Under the pieces are notes generated by a model. The model ran no database searches and had not been told where the DNA came from. It was given only the letters and a program-made list of their open reading frames with translations. From Terribacillus halophilus (GTDB lineage Bacteria; Bacillota; Bacilli; Bacillales; Amphibacillaceae), in the NCBI RefSeq assembly GCF_900101385.1, contig NZ_FMZB01000002.1:248001-312000 (forward strand): a stretch of 64,000 bases of DNA, written 5' to 3'. Both the position numbers and the translations under genes were made by a program. This document shows, piece by piece, positions 18,612 to 26,930 of the stretch. Every line of letters begins with the position of its first letter. The stretch's first letter is position 1.

Positions 18612-19739
18612 ATGAAGGCCATAACAAATGTATCTGGAGTAGACGGAACAGGACAAACATTAAGCAATACAACGATTTTGATAAAGGACGGGAAATTCAC
18701 TTCTATCGGAGCATCCAGCATCCCTGAGGGCTATGAAATCATCGATGCGAGTGGTACATACTTCACCCCGGGATTAATTGATGTCCATACCCATTTGGGT
18801 GTGCATGAAGAAGGAATCGGAAAAGAAGGACATGACTTTAATGAAACAAGTGCAGCAGCAACGCCACAGGTACGCGCCATTGATGGGATAAATCCACTGG
18901 ATCGAGGCTTTGAGGATGCCAGACGTTCTGGTGTTACGACGGTCCAAGTGATGCCGGGCAGTGCCAATGTCATTGGCGGAGAAATGTGTGTGTTAAAAAC
19001 AACAGGCACAATTGTGGATGAAATGGTCATCCGTAATCCTTCCGGTCTGAAAGCTGCCACAGGTGAAAATCCAAAACGGTTCCATGGTGATAAAGGTAGA
19101 ATGCCGACAACCAGAATGGGAATCGCAGCCATTCTTCGCGAGAAATTGATTGAGGCACAAACATATAAGGAAGATCGCAAAGCTGGAAAAGCAGCTAGAA
19201 ACTTAGGCTTAGAGCATATCGTCAAAGTATTGAACAAAGAAATACCGCTCCGCGTCCATGCCCACCGCGCGGATGACATTGTCACTGTCTTACGGTTAAA
19301 AAAGGAATTTGATATTGATTTAACCATCGAGCATTGTACCGAAGGACATCAGATCGCGCCATTCATCGCTAAACAAGCTATCCGTGTATCAGTAGGACCT
19401 ACAATGACACCTCGCTCCAAAATAGAGCTTGCTGATAAAGGCTGGAATACACTGCTGGCACTGGCAGAGGAATCTGTAGCTTTCTCCATCACGACTGATC
19501 ATCCCGTCATTGCAATTGAGCACTTAATGACAAGCGCAATCTTAGCTGTTAAACATGGTCTGCCAGAGGAAGAAGCTCTTAAAGCTATTACGCTAAATGC
19601 GGCCAAGCATCTAGGCGTAGAAGATCGAGTAGGTTCTGTTGAAATCGGCAAGGATGCTGATTTTGTTCTCTGGACTGGTAATCCCTTCGATTTGAGAAAT
19701 AAAGCTGTACAAACCTATATAAATGGTGAATTAGTATAA
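18612..19739 (+). CDS. Metal-dependent amidohydrolase
   Basis: 375 residues of the imidazolonepropionase-like amidohydrolase group. Metal-site motifs: DVHTHLG, RVHAHRADD, TIEHCTEGH and the final catalytic aspartate in ITTDHPV; the N- and C-terminal strands of the composite beta sandwich (PGLIDVHTH; GKDADFVLWTGNPF) are present. ATG 18612 follows TTGGAGG at good spacing. It opens a rightward run with an S9 peptidase and Pcp, so a dipeptidase- or cyclic-amide-hydrolysing role is reasonable but unproven. Confidence 0.88.
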   Translation: MKAITNVSGVDGTGQTLSNTTILIKDGKFTSIGASSIPEGYEIIDASGTYFTPGLIDVHTHLGVHEEGIGKEGHDFNETSAAATPQVRAIDGINPLDRGFEDARRSGVTTVQVMPGSANVIGGEMCVLKTTGTIVDEMVIRNPSGLKAATGENPKRFHGDKGRMPTTRMGIAAILREKLIEAQTYKEDRKAGKAARNLGLEHIVKVLNKEIPLRVHAHRADDIVTVLRLKKEFDIDLTIEHCTEGHQIAPFIAKQAIRVSVGPTMTPRSKIELADKGWNTLLALAEESVAFSITTDHPVIAIEHLMTSAILAVKHGLPEEEALKAITLNAAKHLGVEDRVGSVEIGKDADFVLWTGNPFDLRNKAVQTYINGELV

Positions 19740-19742
19740 GAG

Positions 19743-19782
19743 AATGCGGACAGGTTTCTTCGTTGTCCTGCTCCTTTTTGGG
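19743..19782 (+). terminator. Weak hairpin after the amidohydrolase gene
   Basis: GGACA...TGTCC stem with a loop of 11 bases followed by CCTTTTT. Weak; it may only attenuate. Confidence 0.35.
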
Positions 19783-19853
19783 TACAGGATAAGAAAAACT
19801 TGTCCCATATCAAAACAAATAAATAGATGTCCCTGGACAGGAGGCAGCAAATT

Positions 19854-21842
19854 ATGACAACAAACGGTCTATCAGTACAAGATTTGTTCGAATTTTCATT
19901 TTTATCTGATCCGCAGCTATCACCTGATGGTAAGTGGGTTGTTTTTGTTAAAAAAGTGATTAACGAGAAAGAAAAATATCAGTCAAATTTATTCCTAATG
20001 GATGTGGATTCGAAGGAAATCACCCAATTCACTCAAGGTAATTTCTCCGATGTTCAGCCGAGATGGTCATCTAATGGACGATATATATTCTTTGTTTCTA
20101 ATCGCTCCGGAGAGCAGCAAATATGGAATATTGCTTTTAACGGTGGTGAAGCAAGTCAGGTTACCACTTTTAAAAGAGGTGCTTCTCAGCCTGTTTTGTC
20201 ACCAGACGGGAAGAAGCTTATTGTTACCGTACCGCTATCCGCAGCAGACAGCCTGGAAGAAAAGGAAACAAAAAAGGAAAAGACAGAGGAAAAACTAAAA
20301 CCATATATCACAACGAACCTGCAATACAAGTCCGATGCAAAGGGTTTTTCAGACGAAACCTTTGATCATCTCGTATTAATAGATTTGGAAACTGGTACAC
20401 AATCCTTACTAACAGACGGGCAATACGATCATCATTCTCCTGCATTTTCACCAAATGGAATGCATGTCGCATATAGTGCCAATCGATCAGAGGATCCGGA
20501 GCAGACATTCTTCTCAGATATCTATCAAGTAGATTTAACTACGAATGGGACAGAAAAACTTACAAGCAGCGACAAAAGATTCTACACGCCAAACTACTCC
20601 CCAGATGGAACAAAGCTATCCCTGCTGGGGGATGATTTGGAATACACAGGAGCCACCCTTACGAGAGTATGGATACTGGATTTTGCAACAAAGGAACTCT
20701 CCTGTTTAACGAGTGAATGGGATGTGGAGTGCAATGATGTTGCGATTAATGATATGGGCTCAGGAGCTGCAAGTGCTGGCGCCGTCTGGAGCAAGACCAA
20801 TGACGCCCTGTTCTTCTTAGCAAGCGAACTAGGATCCACTAGCTTATATCAGGTGACATTAAATAAAAACATCACCAAAGTTGTTGGCGGAAAACGCCAG
20901 GTTTACGCGTTTAGTACAGATAAGAATCAAGAGCGGTTTGTGTACGCCGTCAGTCAATCAGCCACTATTCCTGGCGACTTGTTTGTGTCGACCTTATCAG
21001 GCGGTGACGAGCAGCGTTTAACAGCTGTGAACGAGCACTTGCTTCAAACAAAAACATTATCGGTTCCAGAGGATTTTCATTTTAAAGCGAATGATGGAAC
21101 CGAGCTGCAAGGCTGGATTATGAAACCAGTTGGCTTCAAGGAGGGTGAAACGTATCCACTTGTCCTAGAGATTCATGGCGGTCCGCACGCCATGTACAGT
21201 CATGCGTTTATGCACGAGTTTCAGGTACTTGCTGAAAAAGGTTATGGTGTCCTATTCATGAATCCAAGAGGAAGTCATGGCTATGGGCAGCAGTTTGTCG
21301 ATGCCGTACGCGGTGACTATGGGGGCATTGACTATGACGATGTGATGGTAGCCGTGGATTACGCCTTGGAGAATTATGACTGGATTGATTCTTCCCGCTT
21401 GGGTGTTACTGGCGGCAGCTATGGCGGCTTCATGACGAACTGGATTGTCGGCCATACGAACAAGTTTAAAGCAGCAGTTACACAGCGTTCGATCAGTAAC
21501 TGGCTCAGTTTCTATGGTGTGAGTGATATCGGCTACTTCTTTACCGAATGGGAGCACAAAACGACCGTTATAGAAGACCCTGAGGAGCTATGGCGAATCT
21601 CTCCGCTCCGTTATGCGAAAAATATCCAAACACCATTGCTGATTCTGCATAGCGAGCACGATTATCGCTGCCCGATTGAACAAGCCGAGCAGCTGTATGT
21701 TGCATTGAAACAGCAAAAGAAACCAACTCGTTTCGTTCGGTTCCCAGAATCGAACCATGAGCTGTCCCGAAGCGGAGATCCTGGTTTACGTATTATTCGT
21801 CTTGATGAAATAACAAACTGGTTCGATGCGTATTTAAAATAA
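19854..21842 (+). CDS. S9-family serine peptidase (acylaminoacyl-peptidase/YuxL type)
   Basis: About 662 residues. ATG 19854 is preferred because AGGAGG lies 9 bases upstream; an ATG at 19827 would enclose that site. N-terminal WD40-like beta-propeller repeats (SPDGKWVVF, SPDGKKL, SPNGMHVAY) cover roughly residues 30-390, then an alpha/beta-hydrolase domain with the nucleophile GGSYGGFMTNW, the acid SEHDYRCP and the histidine ESNHELSR. It should remove acylated or short N-terminal residues from oligopeptides in the cytosol. Pcp follows 14 bp later. The gene is about 5 kb from the lanthipeptide cluster; a part in leader removal is possible but not indicated by the sequence. Confidence 0.93.
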   Translation: MTTNGLSVQDLFEFSFLSDPQLSPDGKWVVFVKKVINEKEKYQSNLFLMDVDSKEITQFTQGNFSDVQPRWSSNGRYIFFVSNRSGEQQIWNIAFNGGEASQVTTFKRGASQPVLSPDGKKLIVTVPLSAADSLEEKETKKEKTEEKLKPYITTNLQYKSDAKGFSDETFDHLVLIDLETGTQSLLTDGQYDHHSPAFSPNGMHVAYSANRSEDPEQTFFSDIYQVDLTTNGTEKLTSSDKRFYTPNYSPDGTKLSLLGDDLEYTGATLTRVWILDFATKELSCLTSEWDVECNDVAINDMGSGAASAGAVWSKTNDALFFLASELGSTSLYQVTLNKNITKVVGGKRQVYAFSTDKNQERFVYAVSQSATIPGDLFVSTLSGGDEQRLTAVNEHLLQTKTLSVPEDFHFKANDGTELQGWIMKPVGFKEGETYPLVLEIHGGPHAMYSHAFMHEFQVLAEKGYGVLFMNPRGSHGYGQQFVDAVRGDYGGIDYDDVMVAVDYALENYDWIDSSRLGVTGGSYGGFMTNWIVGHTNKFKAAVTQRSISNWLSFYGVSDIGYFFTEWEHKTTVIEDPEELWRISPLRYAKNIQTPLLILHSEHDYRCPIEQAEQLYVALKQQKKPTRFVRFPESNHELSRSGDPGLRIIRLDEITNWFDAYLK

Positions 21843-21856
21843 AGGGAGTTGTAGAA

Positions 21857-22453
21857 TTGAGCATATTACTAACTGGATTTGAAGCTTTTCTAGGGATGAC
21901 ATCCAACCCTACAGAAGTGATTGTCCGCAGCTTGGATGGAGAAACGATAAATGGGAAAAAGATAATCGGCAAGGTACTCCCAGTCGATTTCAAAAAAACG
22001 TCCAGCATCATATTAGAACATATCAATGATTACCAGCCCTCTGCTGTTATCTCTTTAGGACTAGCTGCTGGCAGAAATAGAATCACCCCGGAAAGAATCG
22101 CGATAAACTGCATGGATGGAGAACCCGACAATAGCGGAAATCAATATGACGGTCAAAAGATACTAGAGGATGCACCTGATGCCTACTTCTCGACATTGCC
22201 AATTAAAAATATGACAGCAAAGCTGCTGGAACATAATCTGCCTGCAAAGATTTCCAACACTGCCGGCACTTACCTGTGCAACCAAACGATGTTCACCGTC
22301 AGACACCACATCGAAACAAATAAGCTGGACATGATCTCAGGCTTCGTACATATACCAGCACATCATGAATTAGCATTAAGCAATCCCAAGCTGCCGTCTT
22401 GGTCAGTGAAGGATTTGGAAGAAGCTGTGCGGGTTATTATTGGGGAAATTTAA
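21857..22453 (+). CDS. pcp: Pyrrolidone-carboxylate (pyroglutamyl) peptidase I
   Basis: 198-residue cysteine peptidase of family C15, slightly short but complete. Catalytic Glu79 in TPERIAIN, Cys141 in NTAGTYLCNQTMF and His165 in GFVHIP are all present. It removes N-terminal pyroglutamate from peptides. TTG 21857 follows GGGAG. It lies 14 bp behind the S9 peptidase and completes the peptide-degrading group. Confidence 0.95.
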   Translation: MSILLTGFEAFLGMTSNPTEVIVRSLDGETINGKKIIGKVLPVDFKKTSSIILEHINDYQPSAVISLGLAAGRNRITPERIAINCMDGEPDNSGNQYDGQKILEDAPDAYFSTLPIKNMTAKLLEHNLPAKISNTAGTYLCNQTMFTVRHHIETNKLDMISGFVHIPAHHELALSNPKLPSWSVKDLEEAVRVIIGEI

Positions 22454-22488
22454 AATTCGTTTTGGAAGGCTAAGAAGTATTAACAGAT

Positions 22489-22523
22489 AAGGCCCCTCTT
22501 GTAATACAGGGGGGGCCTTATCT
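22489..22523 (+). terminator. Rho-independent terminator after pcp
   Basis: ATAAGGCCCC ... GGGGCCTTAT stem with a loop around TCTTGTAATACAGG, followed by CTTATTCC; located 36 bp after the pcp stop. Confidence 0.75.
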
Positions 22524-22663
22524 TATTCCAACTGTCTTTAACATATGCCCTATTCAGCTGTCCCTTTTCTATAATGTTATTTTTTAAAATTATCTGTCCA
22601 TTAAGCTGTAATTATGCTACTATTCTCCTATTAATATTGTTTGAAATGAATAGGAGTTGCATA

Positions 22664-24028
22664 ATGTCACAGGAACACTGGAAATCAAAATTAGGTTTTA
22701 TCTTGGCAGCTGCTGGTTCTGCCATCGGCTTGGGAGCCATTTGGAAATTCCCTTATATCGCAGGTACTGGCGGAGGCGGTGCTTTCTTTCTAATCTTTTT
22801 ACTTTTTACTGTTATACTTGGCGCGCCGCTTTTGATAGGGGAATTTGTCATTGGTCGCAGAACAAAGCTTGATGCTGTATCTGCTTATCAAAAGATCGCA
22901 CCTGGTTCATTCTGGACTGTCATCGGAAGACTCGGTGTTGTCACTTGCTTTATTTTATTATCATTTTATAGCGTTGTTGGCGGCTGGATTATTATTTATC
23001 TATTTGAAGCAATCCGCGGCAACCTCAATGGGCTATCACAGGATGGATATGGCACGTTGTTTAACGACATCATCGCCAACCCTGGCCCGACACTCTTCGC
23101 TCAGTTTCTTTTCGTGCTGATTACCATCCTTGTGGTTGCTAAAGGGGTGCAAAAAGGAATTGAAGTAACAAGTAAAATCATGATGCCGGCGTTATTTCTC
23201 TTATTCCTTGTCTTAGTCATTCGATCTGTCAGCTTGGATGGCTCAATGGAAGGCATTAAGTTCATGCTGGTTCCTGATTTTTCAAATCTGACATCGGAGT
23301 CCGTATTATTCGCACTTGGGCAAGCATTTTTCACCCTATCTGTCGGTGTATCCGTCATGGTTACTTATGCTTCCTATCTGCCAAAGACGCAGCATTTGCC
23401 GCAAGCGGCTTTTTCCATCATCATTATTAATATTTTTGTAGCGCTTTTAGCAGGCTTAGCTATTTTCCCTGGAGTCTTCTCCTTTGGGATGGAACCTGAT
23501 GCTGGTCCGGTACTGATATTTGCTGTCTTGCCAGCAGTATTCGGCAATATGCAGTTTGGTACCATATTCTTCATCATCTTCCTGCTATTATTCTTATTTG
23601 CAGCTTTAACCTCCGCTTTCTCTATGCTGGAGATCTTTGTGGCTGCCACGACAAAAAAAGACAACACTAAGCGCACAAAACGAACATGGCTCCTCGGCCT
23701 GTTGATCTTTTTGGTCGGAATTCCGTCCTGCCTGTCATACGGCGTGCTTTCTGACTTCCTTATATTCGATAAGACGATATTTGACTTATTCGATTACACG
23801 GTTAGCAATATATTAATGCCATTGGGAGCATTGCTTATTTCGCTCTTTGTCCCGCTAAAAATGAACAAAAGTGAGCTTTTTGAAGAATTGGCACTTGGAT
23901 CGAATGTTGGTAGGGTGTTCTTCAATGTCTGGTATTATTTATTAAAATATGTCACCCCAGTCGCTATCATTATTGTCTTTTTAGATGTGCTTGGACTTTG
24001 GGATTTGATTTTTGGATTATTTTCATAA
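22664..24028 (+). CDS. Sodium-dependent neurotransmitter:sodium symporter (NSS) family transporter
   Basis: About 454 residues from ATG 22664, which has AGGAG 8 bases upstream; the frame extends 30 codons further without a start site. First helix carries the NSS signature [17 protein letters not shown] with a Gly-rich unwound region. Roughly 11-12 membrane helices follow. The family couples sodium entry to amino-acid uptake (LeuT, MhsT, TnaT). It is alone between two terminators. Substrate unknown; hydrophobic amino acids likely, in keeping with the peptide-degrading neighbours. Confidence 0.93.
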   Translation: MSQEHWKSKLGFILAAAGSAIGLGAIWKFPYIAGTGGGGAFFLIFLLFTVILGAPLLIGEFVIGRRTKLDAVSAYQKIAPGSFWTVIGRLGVVTCFILLSFYSVVGGWIIIYLFEAIRGNLNGLSQDGYGTLFNDIIANPGPTLFAQFLFVLITILVVAKGVQKGIEVTSKIMMPALFLLFLVLVIRSVSLDGSMEGIKFMLVPDFSNLTSESVLFALGQAFFTLSVGVSVMVTYASYLPKTQHLPQAAFSIIIINIFVALLAGLAIFPGVFSFGMEPDAGPVLIFAVLPAVFGNMQFGTIFFIIFLLLFLFAALTSAFSMLEIFVAATTKKDNTKRTKRTWLLGLLIFLVGIPSCLSYGVLSDFLIFDKTIFDLFDYTVSNILMPLGALLISLFVPLKMNKSELFEELALGSNVGRVFFNVWYYLLKYVTPVAIIIVFLDVLGLWDLIFGLFS

Positions 24029-24040
24029 GTGGACGGTTGA

Positions 24041-24070
24041 GAGGACGGGGTTTACGTCCTCTTTTATTTT
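24041..24070 (+). terminator. Rho-independent terminator
   Basis: GAGGACG-GGGTTTA-CGTCCTC stem followed by TTTTATTTT, 13 bp after the transporter stop. Confidence 0.85.
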
Positions 24071-24170
24071 GGTTTACGTATCCAACCAACCGTTTGATGA
24101 TCTCACATCCTATGAAATAGAATTTAATGAAGCCCACCAAGACAAGAACATTATTATTCATAAAAAATAA
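24066..24170 (+). pseudogene. Possible coding remnant, unidentified
   Basis: A 34-codon open frame without a start (ILVYVSNQPFDDL..., ending NIIIHKK) directly behind the terminator. Amino-acid composition looks protein-like, but I do not recognise it. It may be the 3' tail of a deleted gene or chance. Confidence 0.2.
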
Positions 24171-24210
24171 GCCCCTTCTGCTCCCTCAGAAAAGGCCTAT
24201 TTTCATAAGC
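24170..24210. repeat. Dispersed hairpin element, copy 2
   Basis: AGCCCCTTCTG-CTCCCT-CAGAAAAGG core with the same trailing ATAAGC as copy 1. Degenerate on its right arm. It can serve as a terminator for leftward transcription from cutC. Confidence 0.5.
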
Positions 24211-24267
24211 TCTAATTATTTTCCTTTTTAAGGATTTCCTCTTTTTTAAGAGTTTAGTATTTCACCT

Positions 24268-24912
24268 TCAACCAACTATTCTTTTCCCATGAACTTCTCT
24301 GATATTTAATTCAGATGTAATGAAGTGACTATTTTTACTAGAAATCCCTCCACCAGGAAGGATAATGATTCTGCCATTTGCATAGTCTATATATTCCTTC
24401 AACCTGACAAGGTTGTCTTCAATCTTTGTATCTAGCTGACCTCCATGGGTTAAGATTCATTTTACACCATGTTCCACCAGCCAATCAATCGCTTTAAGCT
24501 GACTTTCAGGGCATATATGGTCAAATGCCATGTGAAAGGTTACCTCCAGCCCTTTGGCTATATCCAGTAAGATGATCATAGCCTCTTCATCAATCCAGCC
24601 AGTGTCAGTTAAGCAACCTAGCACTACGCCATCTGTTCCTAATTCCTTTAAATGGACAAGATCTCGCTTCATCATGTCCACTTCTTCTTTACTAAAAACA
24701 AAATCCCCGCCTCTTGGCCTTACCATGCTCATAACCTTAATGTTTTTATCGTGGCAATAGTTAATCGTCACTTCTGCTACACCGTGACTCACTGTGGTGC
24801 CTCCTGCTGCAAGGTTGTCACACAGTTCAATTCGGTCAGCACCTTTAGCAATGACGTCGGGGACATTCGTGAAATTTTCTACACAGACTTCTTTCAGCAT
24901 ATGTATATCCAC
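24268..24912 (-). pseudogene. cutC: Copper homeostasis protein CutC, interrupted by an internal stop
   Basis: CutC-family TIM barrel (KEVCVENF, GADRIELCDNLAAGG, VMSMVRPRGGDF, GVVLGCLT, FHMAFD). The frame stops at a TGA at 24457-24459 after VEHGVK, but continues in the same frame with ILTHGGQLDTKI, IIILPGGGIS and ends with GKRIVG at 24268. The whole is 215 codons, close to full length. Family members have Arg at the stop position (GV-[DK]-R-[IV]-LTHGG), so a CGA to TGA change explains it. The gene is either a recent nonsense pseudogene, a truncated active form, or a sequencing error. ATG 24900 is an alternative start. Confidence 0.88.
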
Positions 24913-24959
24913 CTTACTTATGATATGGCTTGCTGTGTTTCCATCGTATTATCTCAATC

Positions 24960-26063
24960 TTATTGGTAATTAACAAACGCAGGTGCAGGATCAAGTTCCA
25001 GAACCTCTTCCGGTGTCATGACAGGTTCGTCTTTCTGATAAAATACCTTAAATCCTCCATATTGGATAGGCTGATTATGTACAAGCTGATGATACCCTGA
25101 TCGTTTTAAAGCCGCCATGCCATGGCCGTCATTATTCAGCACCACTTCCACATTCTCTGTGGGATGGATGGCTTCTTTGTTGTTGATGATCATGTCTGCA
25201 AATTGATGAACGACGACTACCTTGTCAGGAAGTCCATTCTCAGATGCTAGATTTGATACATAGTCAATTGCTTCCTGTACATTCTCACCATCAACACGCC
25301 CCAAATCTTCGCCGGGAACTTGTCCCTCTTTTACATGAAATTCTGTATCAATGGCTAAGTGAACATAAGGCAATTTCAAATATTTCTCCAATGATTTTAC
25401 TTGATTCATTATAGTGTCTCGGCCTAATTGCACATCGAGGATCAGCAGTGCATTATTCTCTTCGGCTAGCTTCGCATATGTTTCAATGTCCTCATCAGCT
25501 GTCGCATGCATATAAAGCCTATCCTCTCCAGGATTTCGCTGAGCAACCGTTGCGATCAATTCAATTGCTGGGATAGCCGGTCTCTCCGGGTCCAGTTCGG
25601 AATAAGCCTTGGTTTGGTCCTTCAATTTCTCCATTAATTCCTCTGGGCTGTACTCTCCCAGAATCCCCATGCTGGTTGAATCAGGATGACCATAATAAGA
25701 AACGATTCTATTTTTCTGAAGCGGTCCATCTGATTTATCTTCCGTTCCTTTTTCCAAGGTTTGACCTAAAGGAACACTTCTTTCCGTGTCATCTCCATGC
25801 GCTTCTGTTTTGGGCATTTCCGCCAGCTGCGTTTCCGTATAATGACTTTCCATCGGCTCGGCTGCCTCAGAAGGTTCAATAGCTTGATAGCTTGATTGAG
25901 ACGCAGGTTCCGAAGAAGTTGCTGCCTGCTCATCCGAGCTCATTTCTGATTTTTCTTTTGACTTCGGCTCTTGATCCTGTGAAGTTGTTTCCTGCGAACA
26001 GCCCGCTAACAAAAAAGCCGAAATGACTGCAAGGCTAGCGCCTGCCCTAATTAGTTTTTTCAC
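24960..26063 (-). CDS. Putative secreted lipoprotein
   Basis: About 367 residues from GTG 26063, preceded by AGGTGG; a longer frame to 26123 has no ribosome site and would spoil the signal peptide. Signal peptide KKLIRAGASLAVISAFLLAGC with lipobox LLAGC, then ~100 residues rich in Glu, Ser, Gln and Thr (a disordered linker). From about residue 115 a compact domain begins with NRIVSYYGHPDS and includes LLILDVQLGRDT, VHLAIDTEFHV, VVVHQFADMII and VVLNNDGHG, suggesting a TIM-barrel glycosidase-like or polysaccharide-binding fold. I do not recognise the family by name. Function unknown; the tail ends close to cutC. Confidence 0.8.
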   Translation of the reverse strand: MKKLIRAGASLAVISAFLLAGCSQETTSQDQEPKSKEKSEMSSDEQAATSSEPASQSSYQAIEPSEAAEPMESHYTETQLAEMPKTEAHGDDTERSVPLGQTLEKGTEDKSDGPLQKNRIVSYYGHPDSTSMGILGEYSPEELMEKLKDQTKAYSELDPERPAIPAIELIATVAQRNPGEDRLYMHATADEDIETYAKLAEENNALLILDVQLGRDTIMNQVKSLEKYLKLPYVHLAIDTEFHVKEGQVPGEDLGRVDGENVQEAIDYVSNLASENGLPDKVVVVHQFADMIINNKEAIHPTENVEVVLNNDGHGMAALKRSGYHQLVHNQPIQYGGFKVFYQKDEPVMTPEEVLELDPAPAFVNYQ

Positions 26064-26612
26064 TTTATCCCACCTGTAGTTTAAGAGTATTTCATATGTT
26101 GAAAGTGGTCCTGCATCAAACAAATGAATAGTATAAATCTAACATAGATCAAAAGTCGCTTTTTTAGCTTACCACCTAGAAGATTCAGATAAACCTTCTG
26201 CAGGAGTCCTCGTTTTAAAGTTAAGATCTGATCATGTGAGTTAAATTACTACTAAACTTAACCCATACCCCCTTTAAGCGTAGGTACTGTATAAAAGCAG
26301 CACCTCAGAGGAAACTCCGAGGGGCTTTTCTTATCATTATTAAACTTTGAGCACATAAAAAAAGCCTCATTCATTTATGTTACAGTTCTCCGGATTTAAT
26401 CTAAGTGAGATTTTTAAGTCTGTATAATTTTAGATTTGTATTAATTGAGCCATTATGAGATTCCCGAAAAATTTAATAAAGCTTATATGAACACCCTCCC
26501 CCACAGCCATACCCAATAACCCTAGGCTACTAGAAACAAGTATAAGCATAGGTTTATTTTTCCCTTCATCACTCTTCTAAAAAATTTATCTCTACTAAAT
26601 AATTCCAAAATA
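26064..26612. other. Intergenic region before the lanthipeptide cluster
   Basis: About 550 bp without a supportable gene. One terminator-like hairpin lies at 26307-26335 (CCTCAGAG-GAAA-CTCCGAGG then GGCTTTTC). Base composition becomes steadily more AT-rich to the right, marking the likely edge of the acquired cluster. Confidence 0.5.
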
Positions 26613-26616
26613 ACAA

Positions 26617-26645
26617 TTGACAAGATTTTACTTAAATAATACAAT
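26617..26645 (+). promoter_or_regulatory. Sigma-A promoter of the lanthipeptide precursor gene
   Basis: TTGACA at 26617-26622 and TACAAT at 26640-26645 with a 17-bp spacer, 67 bp before the precursor ATG. Nearly ideal vegetative promoter; no regulator gene is present in the cluster. Confidence 0.8.
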
Positions 26646-26712
26646 TATTTTAAATTATCTAAATACCATACAATTAAGATAATTTAATCTATTTAAGGAA
26701 AGGTGTGGTAAT

Positions 26713-26850
26713 ATGAAAAATCCTGTACTTGAACTACAAAAATCTACTAGAAGTAAGAATATGGACCAAGGCGGCGGCGGCAGTAGTAGTAGTAGTAGCA
26801 GTTCTTATTTTGGTCATAGTAGTATAAGTATTTTTTGCATAGGAAAATAA
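26713..26850 (+). CDS. Class III lanthipeptide precursor (labionin-type), 45 residues
   Basis: ATG 26713 follows AAGGTGTGG. The leader starts MKNPVLELQ; the hydrophobic-xx-LQ box (ILELQ in labyrinthopeptin precursors) is the recognition motif for LanKC enzymes. The putative core begins around residue 20: a Gly4 run, a Ser8 run, YFGH and then SSISIFCIGK. Ser36, Ser39 and Cys42 fit the labionin motif S-x-x-S-(x)2-5-C; Ser37 is an extra candidate for dehydration. The single Cys allows one labionin or lanthionine ring, leaving up to eight or more Ser residues that could become dehydroalanine. The LanKC and exporter genes follow. The leader cleavage point and product structure are unknown. Confidence 0.88.
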   Translation: MKNPVLELQKSTRSKNMDQGGGGSSSSSSSSYFGHSSISIFCIGK

Positions 26851-26866
26851 AAAATTATCATTATTG

Positions 26867-26899
26867 ACTTAGGGTGAATTGACATACTTCGCCCTAAGT
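26867..26899 (+). promoter_or_regulatory. Stem-loop between precursor and exporter genes
   Basis: ACTTAGGGTGAA pairs with TTCGCCCTAAGT (12 bp with one G-T pair) around a 9-base loop. No T run follows, so partial termination or protection of the short precursor mRNA is likelier than full termination. Such a stem-loop is common after bacteriocin structural genes and would give more precursor than enzyme. Confidence 0.65.
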
Positions 26900-26930
26900 T
26901 AATTAAAGTGTAAAGGAACAATATAATTAT

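Noticed and set aside
19854-21842. S9 peptidase as the dedicated lanthipeptide leader protease
   Set aside because: Some class III systems use prolyl-oligopeptidase-type enzymes, but this gene is 5 kb away, in an operon-like run with pcp, and has acylaminoacyl-peptidase features.
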